From NCBI GenBank assembly GCA_965267245.1, contig OZ253939.1, forward strand, positions 992,001-1,056,000: 64,000 nucleotides of DNA, in the 5' to 3' direction. Under the pieces are notes generated by a model. That model had not been told where the DNA came from, made no database searches, and saw only the letters and a list, made by a program, of their open reading frames with translations. Shown one piece after another: positions 8,674-17,321 of the stretch. This stretch comes from JANSWY01 sp965267245. Its GTDB lineage: Bacteria > Bacteroidota > Bacteroidia > Cytophagales > Cyclobacteriaceae. Each line of letters starts with the position of its first letter. Position 1 is the stretch's first letter. Position numbers and translations under genes: made by a program.

Positions 8674-9894
8674 CTAAACTACTTTTACAGCAATTCTATG
8701 ACACGCATTGTTCAAATACCCTTTAGGATTCCATCCTGGTAACACCATAGGTTGCCCCTTTCCCGAACTGTCCATTGCCCTTGCCCATATTTCATAATAA
8801 CCTTTTTGGGGGAAATTGACCTCTGCATTCCAGTGCTGCCATGCTAACCTGTTAACCGGTTTTTCCAATTGACAAGCAAGCCAGGTACTCCCAAAATCAA
8901 TTGAATACTCCATTTTAACCACTGAAAGCTCCCCTGCCCAGGCATGACCATTAATTTTTAATGTCTTACCTTCATTGATCATAGCGCCTGTTTTAGGGTA
9001 TGTAATTAATGACTTTACGGGCATAGACTCAATGATACACATATTCTCATCTTCAACTTTAGAACCCGGCGCTACTTGCTCACATGGAACCCTATAGGAG
9101 CTTCCTCCCATTTTGGCACCATCATGTACTTTATTTCTCACTGAAAGCCTGTTTACCCATTTACCTGACGCACTTGCCGGAAAACCTCCTGCGACTAATC
9201 GCAAAGGAAACCCATGAGCCTTCGGAATCGGCTTCCCATTCATCGCAAAGGCTAAAAGCGTTTCGTCTTGTAAAGCTTTCTCAATTGGAACGCCTCTTGA
9301 AATTGGATTTTTATGCTCATCTCCACTTAAATGTTTGTCAGCTCCATAATACCCCACATAAACTGCATCAGACTTCAAACCTACTTCATTCAATAAATCA
9401 CGCAAACGTACACCTGTCCAATTGGCACAACTCACCGCTCCCACTGTCCACTGGTTTCCTTTAGCCGGCGGATTGAATTCACTCCTTCCATTTCCACCAC
9501 ACTCCAGCGTTAATTGATAGGTATGGATTTCAAATTTCTCTTTGATCTCAGCAATACTAAAAGATTTTGGTTGAGTTACTGATTCACCATCGATAGTCAA
9601 ACTCCAATTGGCAGCATCAATTTCCTCAGGGATGATGCCATTATTTCTGATAAACATTTTGTCTTCAGGTGTCACGGGATCATTCAGAAGATGAGCCTGT
9701 GCTTCTATGTTCCAGGGACGGTCATTGAGCAAGCGCATATCCTTATGCTTATTAAAAAGCTTATAAGGATCTTGAGGCTGAGGTAGAATATCGTCAGTAA
9801 AAGTGAGGTGTTTCGCAAATGGAATATCCATCAATGTCAGGCTACCAACCGTTGTAAGTGATGCAATACGAATGAAGTCCCGTCTCTTTGGCAT
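8674..9894 (-). CDS. Sulfite oxidase-family molybdopterin enzyme (SorA-like)
   Basis: 406 residues. The N-terminus KRRDFIRIA followed by a hydrophobic stretch looks like a Tat signal, matching export of a folded molybdenum cofactor enzyme. The cofactor cysteine is C132 in LECGGNGRSEF; further family marks are GFPLRLVAGGFPASASGKW (228-246) and the C-terminal dimerisation domain (about 285-400, MEYSIDFGSTWL, IWARAMDSSGKGQP). The family oxidises sulfite to sulfate and passes electrons to cytochrome c. The next gene, starting two bases after the stop, encodes a single-haem cytochrome, as in SorAB. SoxC-like or other sulfite oxidase homologues are possible; substrate is inferred. Confidence 0.9.
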   Translation of the reverse strand: MPKRRDFIRIASLTTVGSLTLMDIPFAKHLTFTDDILPQPQDPYKLFNKHKDMRLLNDRPWNIEAQAHLLNDPVTPEDKMFIRNNGIIPEEIDAANWSLTIDGESVTQPKSFSIAEIKEKFEIHTYQLTLECGGNGRSEFNPPAKGNQWTVGAVSCANWTGVRLRDLLNEVGLKSDAVYVGYYGADKHLSGDEHKNPISRGVPIEKALQDETLLAFAMNGKPIPKAHGFPLRLVAGGFPASASGKWVNRLSVRNKVHDGAKMGGSSYRVPCEQVAPGSKVEDENMCIIESMPVKSLITYPKTGAMINEGKTLKINGHAWAGELSVVKMEYSIDFGSTWLACQLEKPVNRLAWQHWNAEVNFPQKGYYEIWARAMDSSGKGQPMVLPGWNPKGYLNNACHRIAVKVV

Positions 9895-10020
9895 GTTGTT
9901 TAAATTTCAAAAACCAATTTTAATTCAAAAGTTAATCAATCTTCCAATATCTGAAGTACAAGATTCCGAAATCATGGAAATTTGCTAGATTACAGCATTA
10001 CCAACAATCACACAAGCACT

Positions 10021-10581
10021 ATGAAATTGAAATTACCCTTACTATTCCTATTTTTTCTGTCATTTACTTCGATTTTCGCCCAGTCCTCATTTTTAGTTAA
10101 AATAGATGATGGCATATGCTACTTTCACAATGTGAAAATAGGACATCAGGTAGCAGATGTAGAGAAACACCTGGGTAAAACAGAATTAATTGGAAAGGAA
10201 GATGATAACCTATCCACTTACTTTTATCCAAAATATGGCCTTAAACTCATTTTTGAAGGTGAATATGTGAGAAGCATATTCCTTTACCCGGACAAAGGTT
10301 CTGTGATGGGTGATATCTCTAAGTTCCATATATTCTCAAGAAATGAGCACACCTGGAAGTTTAAATCACTCACTTTAAATGATTCTCAAGCACAGGATGT
10401 GATGGAAATTCTGGGTACTGAAAATATGAATACAAAAATTGGAAGTGGGCTTACTTCAGCCATTAGTAATAATGTCATGGGTTATAAAATTGTTAACAGC
10501 GGAGGCACTCAGGAGATCATTTTTTACTATGAGGGGAATGAGGACCACCTGGAACACCTTGCCAATAGAATAGGCAAATAA
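10021..10581 (+). CDS. Secreted protein of unknown function
   Basis: 186 residues from the ATG at 10021, which starts directly with a signal peptide (MKLKLPLLFLFFLSFTSIFA, cleavage before QSS). The in-frame codons back to 9982 would put a charged, non-signal stretch ahead of it, so I reject the longer form. The mature part contains two similar-looking modules with strand-turn patterns (VEKHLGKTELIGKEDD; YYEGNEDHLEHLANRIGK). I recognise no family. It stands alone, divergent from the sulfite oxidase gene, and is followed by 152 bases before the CheC-like gene. Confidence 0.6.
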   Translation: MKLKLPLLFLFFLSFTSIFAQSSFLVKIDDGICYFHNVKIGHQVADVEKHLGKTELIGKEDDNLSTYFYPKYGLKLIFEGEYVRSIFLYPDKGSVMGDISKFHIFSRNEHTWKFKSLTLNDSQAQDVMEILGTENMNTKIGSGLTSAISNNVMGYKIVNSGGTQEIIFYYEGNEDHLEHLANRIGK

Positions 10582-10661
10582 GAATTGAATAAATAGCTCA
10601 TTTACTAAACGAAACAAGTCTTTTTGTCGTAAATGAGCTAGACATAAAACCATTTTGAGTT

Positions 10662-10669
10662 TAGTTTTG
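10662..10669 (+). promoter_or_regulatory. Bacteroidota -7 promoter element (TAGTTTTG)
   Basis: TAGTTTTGCAAC, fitting TAnnTTTG, 64 bases before the ATG at 10734. It is nearly identical to the elements at 6567 and 50310. No convincing -33 box was found. Confidence 0.4.
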
Positions 10670-10733
10670 CAACCACAGATTACAACCAGAAACGTATATT
10701 ATTAGTTGCATTTGTTGTAACTTAAAAACAAAT

Positions 10734-11345
10734 ATGGAATCACTTAGTAATTTTCAATTCGAGATTATCAATGAACTCGTAGATGATTCCTTGCAAAAGG
10801 CAGTTTCATCTATGAGCAATATGCTCAATATCAGATTGCAAAAAAATTATGTGAATTTTGGCCTTGGTCCACTTAAAGGTATTGATGAAATTAATCAGTT
10901 AGGACGTTTCAAAGTTCATGTGATCAAAGTGCCATTTAATGGTGAAATTGGTGGTGCATTTTATTTTATTATCAATGCCCACGAGGTAGGAACCATTAAC
11001 CGCGCCTGTCTTCCGGAAAGTGTCACATCAGTATGGTCTGCCGCCAATAAAGAAATGAAGATCGATTTCATTCTGGAGATTGAAAATATCATGGCAGCCA
11101 TGTCAATTGCAGAAATTTCTGAACTTCTTGGTGTACAAATACTTGGAGAGGTACCTAAAGCATTAATTCTGAGAGGTGAGGAAGTGAATGCCTACCTCAA
11201 GGAAGAAAACCTCAACCACAAAACAGCCTTCTATTGCCGATCTGTACTGTCTGGACTAGACCTTGACATAGCTCCCTACTTTCTCTGGATGATGGACCAA
11301 ACTTTCGTGGACAAACTGAAAGAGAACATTGTGGAACCAGATTAA
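10734..11345 (+). CDS. CheC-like phosphatase / CheX-type protein
   Basis: 203 residues. Two related helical motifs are visible: FQFEIINELVDDSLQKAVSS near the N-terminus and DFILEIENIMAAMSIAEIS around 110-128. The second closely fits the CheC signature D/S-x3-E-x2-N followed about 22 residues later by proline (GEVP), and the asparagine and glutamate are those used for dephosphorylating CheY-type receivers. In chemotaxis CheC removes phosphate from CheY-P. No chemotaxis receptor, CheA or CheY lies beside it; the nearby signalling genes are hybrid kinases, so this protein may act on their receivers (inference). The first motif is less perfect, so only one active site may work. Confidence 0.72.
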   Translation: MESLSNFQFEIINELVDDSLQKAVSSMSNMLNIRLQKNYVNFGLGPLKGIDEINQLGRFKVHVIKVPFNGEIGGAFYFIINAHEVGTINRACLPESVTSVWSAANKEMKIDFILEIENIMAAMSIAEISELLGVQILGEVPKALILRGEEVNAYLKEENLNHKTAFYCRSVLSGLDLDIAPYFLWMMDQTFVDKLKENIVEPD

Positions 11346-12812
11346 CTAATCGATCAACTCTGAGGGTACATTCTCATAAAACCAGGTTTCATCATAATTG
11401 AGCATCACTTTCATGAGTGTTTGCCAGGATTCAAAAGACGTACCATCCTCATTTCTTCTCATCCAGGTTCCAATTGCCATGTATGGTCTTAATGTTTGAC
11501 CATAATCCTCATTGAATATATACTCTATACCTTCTTTATCTCGCAAACTAACTTCATTATACTTTTCGTACAGATATGATGATCCATCAGGTATACCACC
11601 ATATTCCTCATCCTCTGTTGTTATATAATCAAAGTATTCAATGGTCTCATCCTCATACTTTTCCGGATAGGTAGGTGGGTTAAGCCAGACATATGCCAAT
11701 GTGTACATTCTAAAGAAACTTTTGAATTGATTCTGATAGATTCCATGAGTGATTCTGGTTCGCTTTGGAATTAAATTGTCTCTTATCCAATTGATAATAT
11801 CAACATTGACATAATGCATTTGTTTCTCTTTTTTGAGATATGGGTTTATACCGCTATAGTATTGAAACAACCGTGTCATTTCATTAACACCTATACCTGA
11901 ATAGTATAAATAGTTATATTCATAGTCTTCATTCTCATCTTCATACTCACTATATTCTTCACCCTCAACAAGATCCTGATTCATGTCATATACCCAAACA
12001 GAAAGTGTGTTCATTCCATTCATAAAGTTCTGACCTTTAATCTCACGATACAATAACTTATAGTCTTCTGGACCATTAATCATTTCATCTTTTTCTTCGG
12101 TTGGTCCCACCTTATCCCAGTCCCATTCATGGTATTCCAGTTTTTCAGGATAGTAAAACCCAGACTCCCACCATCCACTTGTCATTTTATTCAAGAAAGA
12201 CAGTTGCCTTGTGATTTGACTTTGGAATTCAGATGTATCTATTCCCTCTGTATTTTGGAGCTGGTTTAAGGCTTCTGCCTGTTCATCCAGCGAATTGGAT
12301 TGAACTTCTTTTAATCTTTTGGCTATCCCAATATCCACTCCCGCTGTAGAAACTTCATATTGGTACACATAACCATCCCTATCCTTTGTATGAATATGGT
12401 GCCAATTACTTCCTGATGAATCAATGGCTACAATTTCATATGCATTAATGCTATTATCTGTTTCCCATGCATCATCAAGGTTCTCTAACCTATTATAGAA
12501 CCCTGCTTTGCTTTTGATTACAGCGGGTCTAGTACCTGTTTTGAAATATTGAGCCGGAACCCACACTTCCTGCCCTGAATTGTCTTTTACTTTTCTGTAA
12601 ATGATGTTGTTCTGTGTGTTCGTTTCAATCAGGTCTGTGAATTGATCCCCGGAATAGACTCTTCCTGACTCGGTGATCACCTTGCTACTATCTATTACGA
12701 GTTTTGCTGCTTCCGGGCCAATATATGTTCCTATTACAGGTGCTGCTTCTTCAGTAAGGTTATCACAACCAATAGCTATTACTAGAATGAAAAGGAAAAG
12801 AATACGATACAT
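11346..12812 (-). CDS. Lipoprotein of unknown function with an SH3-like segment
   Basis: 488 residues. The N-terminus is a lipoprotein signal with lipobox AIGC (C16). Residues about 100-160 (AGFYNRLENLDDAWETDN, then HIHTKDRDGYVYQYEV) resemble a bacterial SH3-like domain. The C-terminal half is rich in acidic residues and tyrosine/tryptophan (WDWDKVGPTEEKDEM; EYEDENEDYEYNYLYY) and has no motif I recognise. It probably faces the periplasm or cell surface. The stop codon abuts that of the CheC-like gene on the other strand, so the two converge with no spacer and no room for a separate terminator. Confidence 0.65.
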   Translation of the reverse strand: MYRILFLFILVIAIGCDNLTEEAAPVIGTYIGPEAAKLVIDSSKVITESGRVYSGDQFTDLIETNTQNNIIYRKVKDNSGQEVWVPAQYFKTGTRPAVIKSKAGFYNRLENLDDAWETDNSINAYEIVAIDSSGSNWHHIHTKDRDGYVYQYEVSTAGVDIGIAKRLKEVQSNSLDEQAEALNQLQNTEGIDTSEFQSQITRQLSFLNKMTSGWWESGFYYPEKLEYHEWDWDKVGPTEEKDEMINGPEDYKLLYREIKGQNFMNGMNTLSVWVYDMNQDLVEGEEYSEYEDENEDYEYNYLYYSGIGVNEMTRLFQYYSGINPYLKKEKQMHYVNVDIINWIRDNLIPKRTRITHGIYQNQFKSFFRMYTLAYVWLNPPTYPEKYEDETIEYFDYITTEDEEYGGIPDGSSYLYEKYNEVSLRDKEGIEYIFNEDYGQTLRPYMAIGTWMRRNEDGTSFESWQTLMKVMLNYDETWFYENVPSELID

Positions 12813-12968
12813 ATGGGTAAGTAGAATTGGTGAGGTTTCAAATTAATTAAAATCTCAGTTGCTTGCAATGAAAAATGGCCAATAACTAAAAAATTACAAA
12901 TAGCGCTGAAAATATGTTTATTTGAAGAATTTGTTTAACTTTACTCAGCAGCACACGGTGTTTTTTAT

Positions 12969-15900
12969 ATGAATTTCCTAATGAAAATTTTACAGCGTCA
13001 GCCACAGCTGCGATTTCCATTATTTCTGTTCTATCTCGGATTTACATGCAATGTATTTGCCCAAAGCAGTGACAAGACTGATAGCCTCATTAATGTATAC
13101 GAAAGCACAAAAGAGCTGGAAAAAAGATATGACCTTGCTATAGAAATAAGTCAACAGCTTAAAACTAATGATCCAAAACTTGCATTGGATTTCGCCATTA
13201 CGGCAAAAGCAATTGCTGAACAGACAAACAACATTCAGGATTTAGCAGAGGCCATGGAGCTAAAAGCAAGACTTCAGGCAGATCTGGCGTTTTACGATCA
13301 GGCCCTGGCATCAACCAATCAACTTGACTCACTTGTTGATGCAACACCATCACTTCAGGAAAAGAAAGCGGCAATAATGAATCTCTATGGTAACATATAT
13401 GTAGATAGAGGATTATTGCCATTAGCCCTGGAATACTATTATAAATCAGCCAAACTCCATGAAGATCTAGAAAATACTGAAGGAATTGGTGTTGCCTATA
13501 ATAACCTTGGATACGTGTATAGCAGACAAGGTAAATATGACTCCTCAAATTACTATCACAGAAAAAGCCTGGTCCTTAGCCGTTCTGTGAATAACCAAAC
13601 AGGCATTGGTTATACCTACTTCAATTTAGGTGTCAATTACGACATGATGGGAGACTTTGACGCATCACTTGAGTCATTCATTAAAGCACTAAACAAGTTT
13701 GATAGTCTCAACAACCAAACCATGGTAGCATCCTGCTATAATAGTTTAGGAATAATTTATGAGGGTCAGGACTTACTAGATAAAGCCCTGGAATACTATC
13801 AGCACAGCCTGGAAATCAAGAAGAAATTAGGTTCTACTCGTAGTATCGCATTCAATCTATCCAATATGGCCAATGTCTACAAAGACAAAGGTGACTATCT
13901 AAACTCAATTTCTTTCCAAAAGAGAGCTTTGGATATAAGAGAGGAACTTGGAGATAAATACGGGATTGCCTCCAGTTACCAATTACTTGCCAGCACATAC
14001 CTATTATTGGAGAAGTTTGACTCAAGCTTTTATTATCTCGAAAAAGCTTTGCCATTATATGAGGAAATGGACAATATTCAAGGAATTGCCTCGGTTCACA
14101 TGATTAATGCTGAGGCACTTTTGCTGTCTGGTCGACCATCTCTTGCACTTGAACCTGCATTATTGGCAAAGAACCATTTTGATAGTGTGGGTTCATTGCG
14201 ATACTTATCAAAAGTGTATCAGGTGATCGGAAAGATATATCAGGAAAACAAACAATTTGAGAAGGCACTTGACTATGCCTCCAAAGGTCAGGAATATAAA
14301 GATAGCCTTTTCAACGACGAGAAAAATAAAACCATTGCCACAATATCGGCCAAATATGAAACAGCCAAGAAGCAAAAAGAACTGGCTCAAAATCAAATTT
14401 CCTTGGAACAGAAGGAATTAGCTCTTGTAAATCAAAGAAACTTATTAATCGGTCTTGTCATCGGATTTTTTATACTGGTGTTGATTGGCTACTTATTTTT
14501 TATCCGGTACAGGTTGAAACTGATCAATAAAAAACTACAAGCAGAAAATGCCCAAATCAACATGGCTAAGAACCTTGAGGTGCGAGAGAAAACTGATGAT
14601 ATCATCAATTATTTTGCTACTTCACTTTATGGAAAGAACACTGTTGATGAAATCCTCTGGGATATTGTAAATAACTGTATTGCACATTTTGGTTTTGATG
14701 ATTGTGTAATCTACCTAATGGATCAGAAAAGAGATGTTCTCGTACAGAAAGCAGCTTTTGGTGAGAAGGGAGCCAAAGATCAAATTCTTTCTCCAATCGA
14801 AATTAAACCAGGTGAAGGAATTGTAGGTAGTGTAGCCAAATCAGGTATTGCTGAAATAATACCCGATACTTCGAAGGATCCACGTTATATTCAGGATGAC
14901 CAATTTCGACTAAGTGAAATAGCCGTACCTCTTTTGTTAAAAGACAAAATAATAGGAGTAATTGACAGTGAACATATAACTAAAAATTTCTACACAGAAT
15001 TTCACTTAAATTCTTTAAAAACAATTGCCTCTATTTGTGCAAGTAAAATTGCCCAGACACAAGCGGATGAAGCTGAACAACAAGCTAAAATCTCTCAATT
15101 AGAAGCTGAACATATCAAAGCATTGGATCAATTAAAGTCTGAATTCTTCGCCAATATTTCTCATGAATTCAGAACTCCATTAAACCTGATCCTAGGTCCA
15201 CTTAAAAAGGCATACAATGAAATAACTGATGAGGAATTCCAAATGATGGAAAGAAATGCCTCAAAGCTGTTGGACCTTGTAAATCAATTGCTGGACCTGG
15301 CTAAATTGGAAGTTGGAAAACTTGAGGTAAAACTCTCACCAGTTGATTTATTCAAACATTTCAGGACACTGTGTGCCAATTTCCATTCACTCGCCCAAAC
15401 AAAAGATGTCGATATAAACTGTAACATTCCAGATAAATCACTACCGATTTCAATTGATCTTGACAAACTTGATAAAATCATCTACAACTTGATTTCAAAT
15501 GCCATCAAGTTTACGCCAGAACATGGGGCTATAGCGATAGCTGCAGCTCATCACGATAATCAGGTTACAATTACAATAGAAGACACTGGGATTGGGATAC
15601 CAGAAGAAGCATTACCCCATATTTTTGATAGATTTTATCAGGTAGACAGCTCTGAAACAAGGAGGTTTGAAGGAACAGGGCTTGGACTCGCCTTATGTAA
15701 GGAACTCGTAGATTTATTGGGAGGTACAATAAGTATAGAAAGCCAGTTAAACTCAGGAACAAAATTCCATATTTGCTTACCTGTACAGCTTATTGATCCT
15801 TCCTTGATTGTAGACAAACCTATGGAACCTCAATCCATTACTACCAGACTCTCGGACAACACAGTTGAACGTAATTTTGAGGATGAAGTAGAAAAGCCAG

Positions 15901-16658
15901 TCATCCTGGTAGTAGAAGACAACAAAGATCTTCAGGAATTCATCAGCATAAACCTCTCCCTTTCATTCAAAGTAATTTGTCAAAACAATGGAGAGGAAGG
16001 TTTAAGATGCGCTCAGGAGAAAGTGCCTGATTTGATTATCAGTGACGTAATGATGCCAAAAATGGATGGAATTGAGATGGTAAAACAATTAAGAGCTTGT
16101 GAAGTCACTAACCATATTCCAATAATTCTACTCACTGCCAGAGATGATGATCAGACAAAACTTTCTGGTTTTGATTCTGGAATTGATCAGTTTCTTAATA
16201 AACCATTTGATCCAAATGAGCTTAGGTCAAGAATAGAAAATCTTCTTTCGCTCAGACAAAAACTTTCTACCCGATATGCTCAAACGATAAACATCAAACC
16301 AAGTGAGATTACTGTTTCTGACAAAGAAGCTACTTTCATCAAGCAGGCTATTCAGGTAGTTGAAGAACATATCAGTAATGAAGACTTCAGTGTAGAGCAA
16401 TTGCAGAATCATTTAGGTTTGAGTAGGATGCAGTTGCACAGAAAATTAAAAGCACTTACTCACCAATCAGCTTCTGAGTTCATTAGAAAAATAAGACTTG
16501 AAAGGGCAGCACAACTGCTCAGTCAAAATCAAATGACTGTTGCGGAAGTAGCATACAGTGTTGGTTTTTCCCATTTATCTTATTTTGCAAGATGTTTCAA
16601 AGAACAATTTGGAACTTCTCCATCGGAATACGGCTTAAACACCGAGCCAATCAAGTAA
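12969..16658 (+). CDS. Hybrid two-component regulator: TPR, GAF, histidine kinase, receiver and AraC-type DNA-binding domain
   Basis: 1229 residues combining sensor and transcription factor. Order: signal peptide (to about 32), TPR repeats (about 90-450), one membrane segment (493-513), GAF (about 545-695), HisKA with SHEFRTP (phospho-acceptor H732), ATPase domain (N box LISNAIKF; DTGIGIP; GTGLGL 902-907), receiver (D1026 in ISDVMMPKMDG), and an AraC helix-turn-helix pair (about 1120-1222, VAEVAYSVGFSHLSYFARCF). The TPR part should be periplasmic and so is the likely input; there is no two-propeller sensor as in classic polysaccharide-sensing hybrids. Such proteins usually regulate adjacent genes, here the CEMIP-like pair starting 306 bases downstream, whose upstream region carries a direct repeat of AraC-site type. 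A second ATG four codons later is also possible. Confidence 0.92.
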   Translation: MNFLMKILQRQPQLRFPLFLFYLGFTCNVFAQSSDKTDSLINVYESTKELEKRYDLAIEISQQLKTNDPKLALDFAITAKAIAEQTNNIQDLAEAMELKARLQADLAFYDQALASTNQLDSLVDATPSLQEKKAAIMNLYGNIYVDRGLLPLALEYYYKSAKLHEDLENTEGIGVAYNNLGYVYSRQGKYDSSNYYHRKSLVLSRSVNNQTGIGYTYFNLGVNYDMMGDFDASLESFIKALNKFDSLNNQTMVASCYNSLGIIYEGQDLLDKALEYYQHSLEIKKKLGSTRSIAFNLSNMANVYKDKGDYLNSISFQKRALDIREELGDKYGIASSYQLLASTYLLLEKFDSSFYYLEKALPLYEEMDNIQGIASVHMINAEALLLSGRPSLALEPALLAKNHFDSVGSLRYLSKVYQVIGKIYQENKQFEKALDYASKGQEYKDSLFNDEKNKTIATISAKYETAKKQKELAQNQISLEQKELALVNQRNLLIGLVIGFFILVLIGYLFFIRYRLKLINKKLQAENAQINMAKNLEVREKTDDIINYFATSLYGKNTVDEILWDIVNNCIAHFGFDDCVIYLMDQKRDVLVQKAAFGEKGAKDQILSPIEIKPGEGIVGSVAKSGIAEIIPDTSKDPRYIQDDQFRLSEIAVPLLLKDKIIGVIDSEHITKNFYTEFHLNSLKTIASICASKIAQTQADEAEQQAKISQLEAEHIKALDQLKSEFFANISHEFRTPLNLILGPLKKAYNEITDEEFQMMERNASKLLDLVNQLLDLAKLEVGKLEVKLSPVDLFKHFRTLCANFHSLAQTKDVDINCNIPDKSLPISIDLDKLDKIIYNLISNAIKFTPEHGAIAIAAAHHDNQVTITIEDTGIGIPEEALPHIFDRFYQVDSSETRRFEGTGLGLALCKELVDLLGGTISIESQLNSGTKFHICLPVQLIDPSLIVDKPMEPQSITTRLSDNTVERNFEDEVEKPVILVVEDNKDLQEFISINLSLSFKVICQNNGEEGLRCAQEKVPDLIISDVMMPKMDGIEMVKQLRACEVTNHIPIILLTARDDDQTKLSGFDSGIDQFLNKPFDPNELRSRIENLLSLRQKLSTRYAQTINIKPSEITVSDKEATFIKQAIQVVEEHISNEDFSVEQLQNHLGLSRMQLHRKLKALTHQSASEFIRKIRLERAAQLLSQNQMTVAEVAYSVGFSHLSYFARCFKEQFGTSPSEYGLNTEPIK

Positions 16659-16713
16659 AATTCAATTATTTAATCTATTAAACTACTGTTAATCAGACAC
16701 TTAAACCACATGT

Positions 16714-16747
16714 TACATAAGTGTCACTTATTGGTACATATGTGTCA
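16714..16747. promoter_or_regulatory. Direct repeat TACATAWGTGTCA, 21-bp period (candidate activator site)
   Basis: TACATAAGTGTCA (16714-16726) and TACATATGTGTCA (16735-16747) differ at one of 13 positions and are spaced exactly 21 bp, two helical turns, placing them on one DNA face. AraC-type regulators typically bind such tandem half-sites. An inverted copy of the core (GACACTTA at 16696-16703) lies upstream. The repeat ends 21 bp before the -7-like element at 16769, the usual position for an activator contacting RNA polymerase. The AraC domain of the protein encoded just upstream is the obvious candidate binder (inference). Confidence 0.55.
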
Positions 16748-16768
16748 TACAACGGTAACCAATCCTCC

Positions 16769-16776
16769 TACATTTG
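16769..16776 (+). promoter_or_regulatory. Bacteroidota -7 promoter element (TACATTTG)
   Basis: Exact match to TAnnTTTG with no -33 box at normal spacing, which fits a promoter needing an activator. It would start a transcript near 16783, giving a leader of about 180 bases before the ATG at 16964. Confidence 0.5.
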
Positions 16777-16782
16777 TATCAC

Positions 16783-16910
16783 ATAAACAAATTTCTAGGG
16801 CGAGTTAGAGTTTGTTTAACTGTGCGTGTGAAGTGATCAATAGTCTACACAGTTAGCTTTAGATCATTATTTTTAAGTGTGCGGCCTGACTGGTGGCTGC
16901 ACATTTTTTT
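16783..16910 (+). ncRNA. Candidate structured leader or small RNA upstream of the CEMIP-like locus
   Basis: This region has no open frame that looks like protein but has two hairpins: AACTGTG (16818-16824) pairing with CACAGTT (16848-16854), and a strong terminator-like stem at 16878-16903 followed by seven T. Between a promoter-like element at 16769 and that terminator it could be a free RNA of about 130 bases, or a leader in which transcription is attenuated before the two secreted-protein genes. I recognise no known RNA family. The limits are estimates. Confidence 0.4.
16878..16910 (+). terminator. Intrinsic terminator or attenuator before the T9SS/CEMIP-like genes
   Basis: TGTGCGGCC (16878-16886) pairs with GGCTGCACA (16895-16903), nine pairs with one G-U, loop of eight, followed by seven T (16904-16910). 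It lies within the leader, 54 bases before the ATG at 16964, not after a gene: the upstream regulator gene ends 219 bases earlier. It therefore either ends a small RNA or attenuates the downstream pair. Confidence 0.65.
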
Positions 16911-16963
16911 CAACTCTATGGAAACAAAATCTACTAAAGAATTGGGTAACTGAACTATATACT

Positions 16964-17311
16964 ATGAAATTTACGATTGGTCTTTTCCTGTGTATTGCCA
17001 TATGCAGCAAAGTTGTTGGACAAACAACGCACCAGTTAACATTAAGTATAGATTCAGAATGTGTTATCAATTCATCTACTATCCTTCATCAAATACATAT
17101 CTATCCCAATCCTGCAAAAAACAGTTTTCATATAGACCTACCTTCTGATGGAGATCTTTTCATCCTTGATCAGAGCGGTAAGATCTCTAAAGCGTTCAAA
17201 AATGTATCAGGGAATATTCAAGTTAGTACAATTGACCTTTACCATGGGATATATGTCATAAAGTATGTTTCAGGAAATATTGTTTACCGAGCAAAACTTA
17301 TATTGAATTAA
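16964..17311 (+). CDS. Minimal secreted protein consisting mainly of a T9SS type A sorting domain
   Basis: 115 residues from the ATG at 16964, the start that begins with a signal peptide (MKFTIGLFLCIAICSKVVGQ); the frame is open farther upstream, but that part overlaps the terminator hairpin and carries no signal. After a linker of about 25 residues the rest is a type IX secretion C-terminal domain: IHIYPNPAKNSFHIDL, then LFILDQSGKISK, and the closing strands GIYVIKYVSG and AKLILN. T9SS uses this domain to move cargo across the outer membrane and anchor it. Here there is almost no cargo. It is 10 bases upstream of the CEMIP-like gene, whose product has no sorting domain of its own. Confidence 0.8.
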   Translation: MKFTIGLFLCIAICSKVVGQTTHQLTLSIDSECVINSSTILHQIHIYPNPAKNSFHIDLPSDGDLFILDQSGKISKAFKNVSGNIQVSTIDLYHGIYVIKYVSGNIVYRAKLILN

Positions 17312-17321
17312 TTCTGCAGAC

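Noticed and set aside
9982..10020. Longer start for the secreted protein
   Set aside because: It would add 13 polar residues before an otherwise perfect signal peptide.
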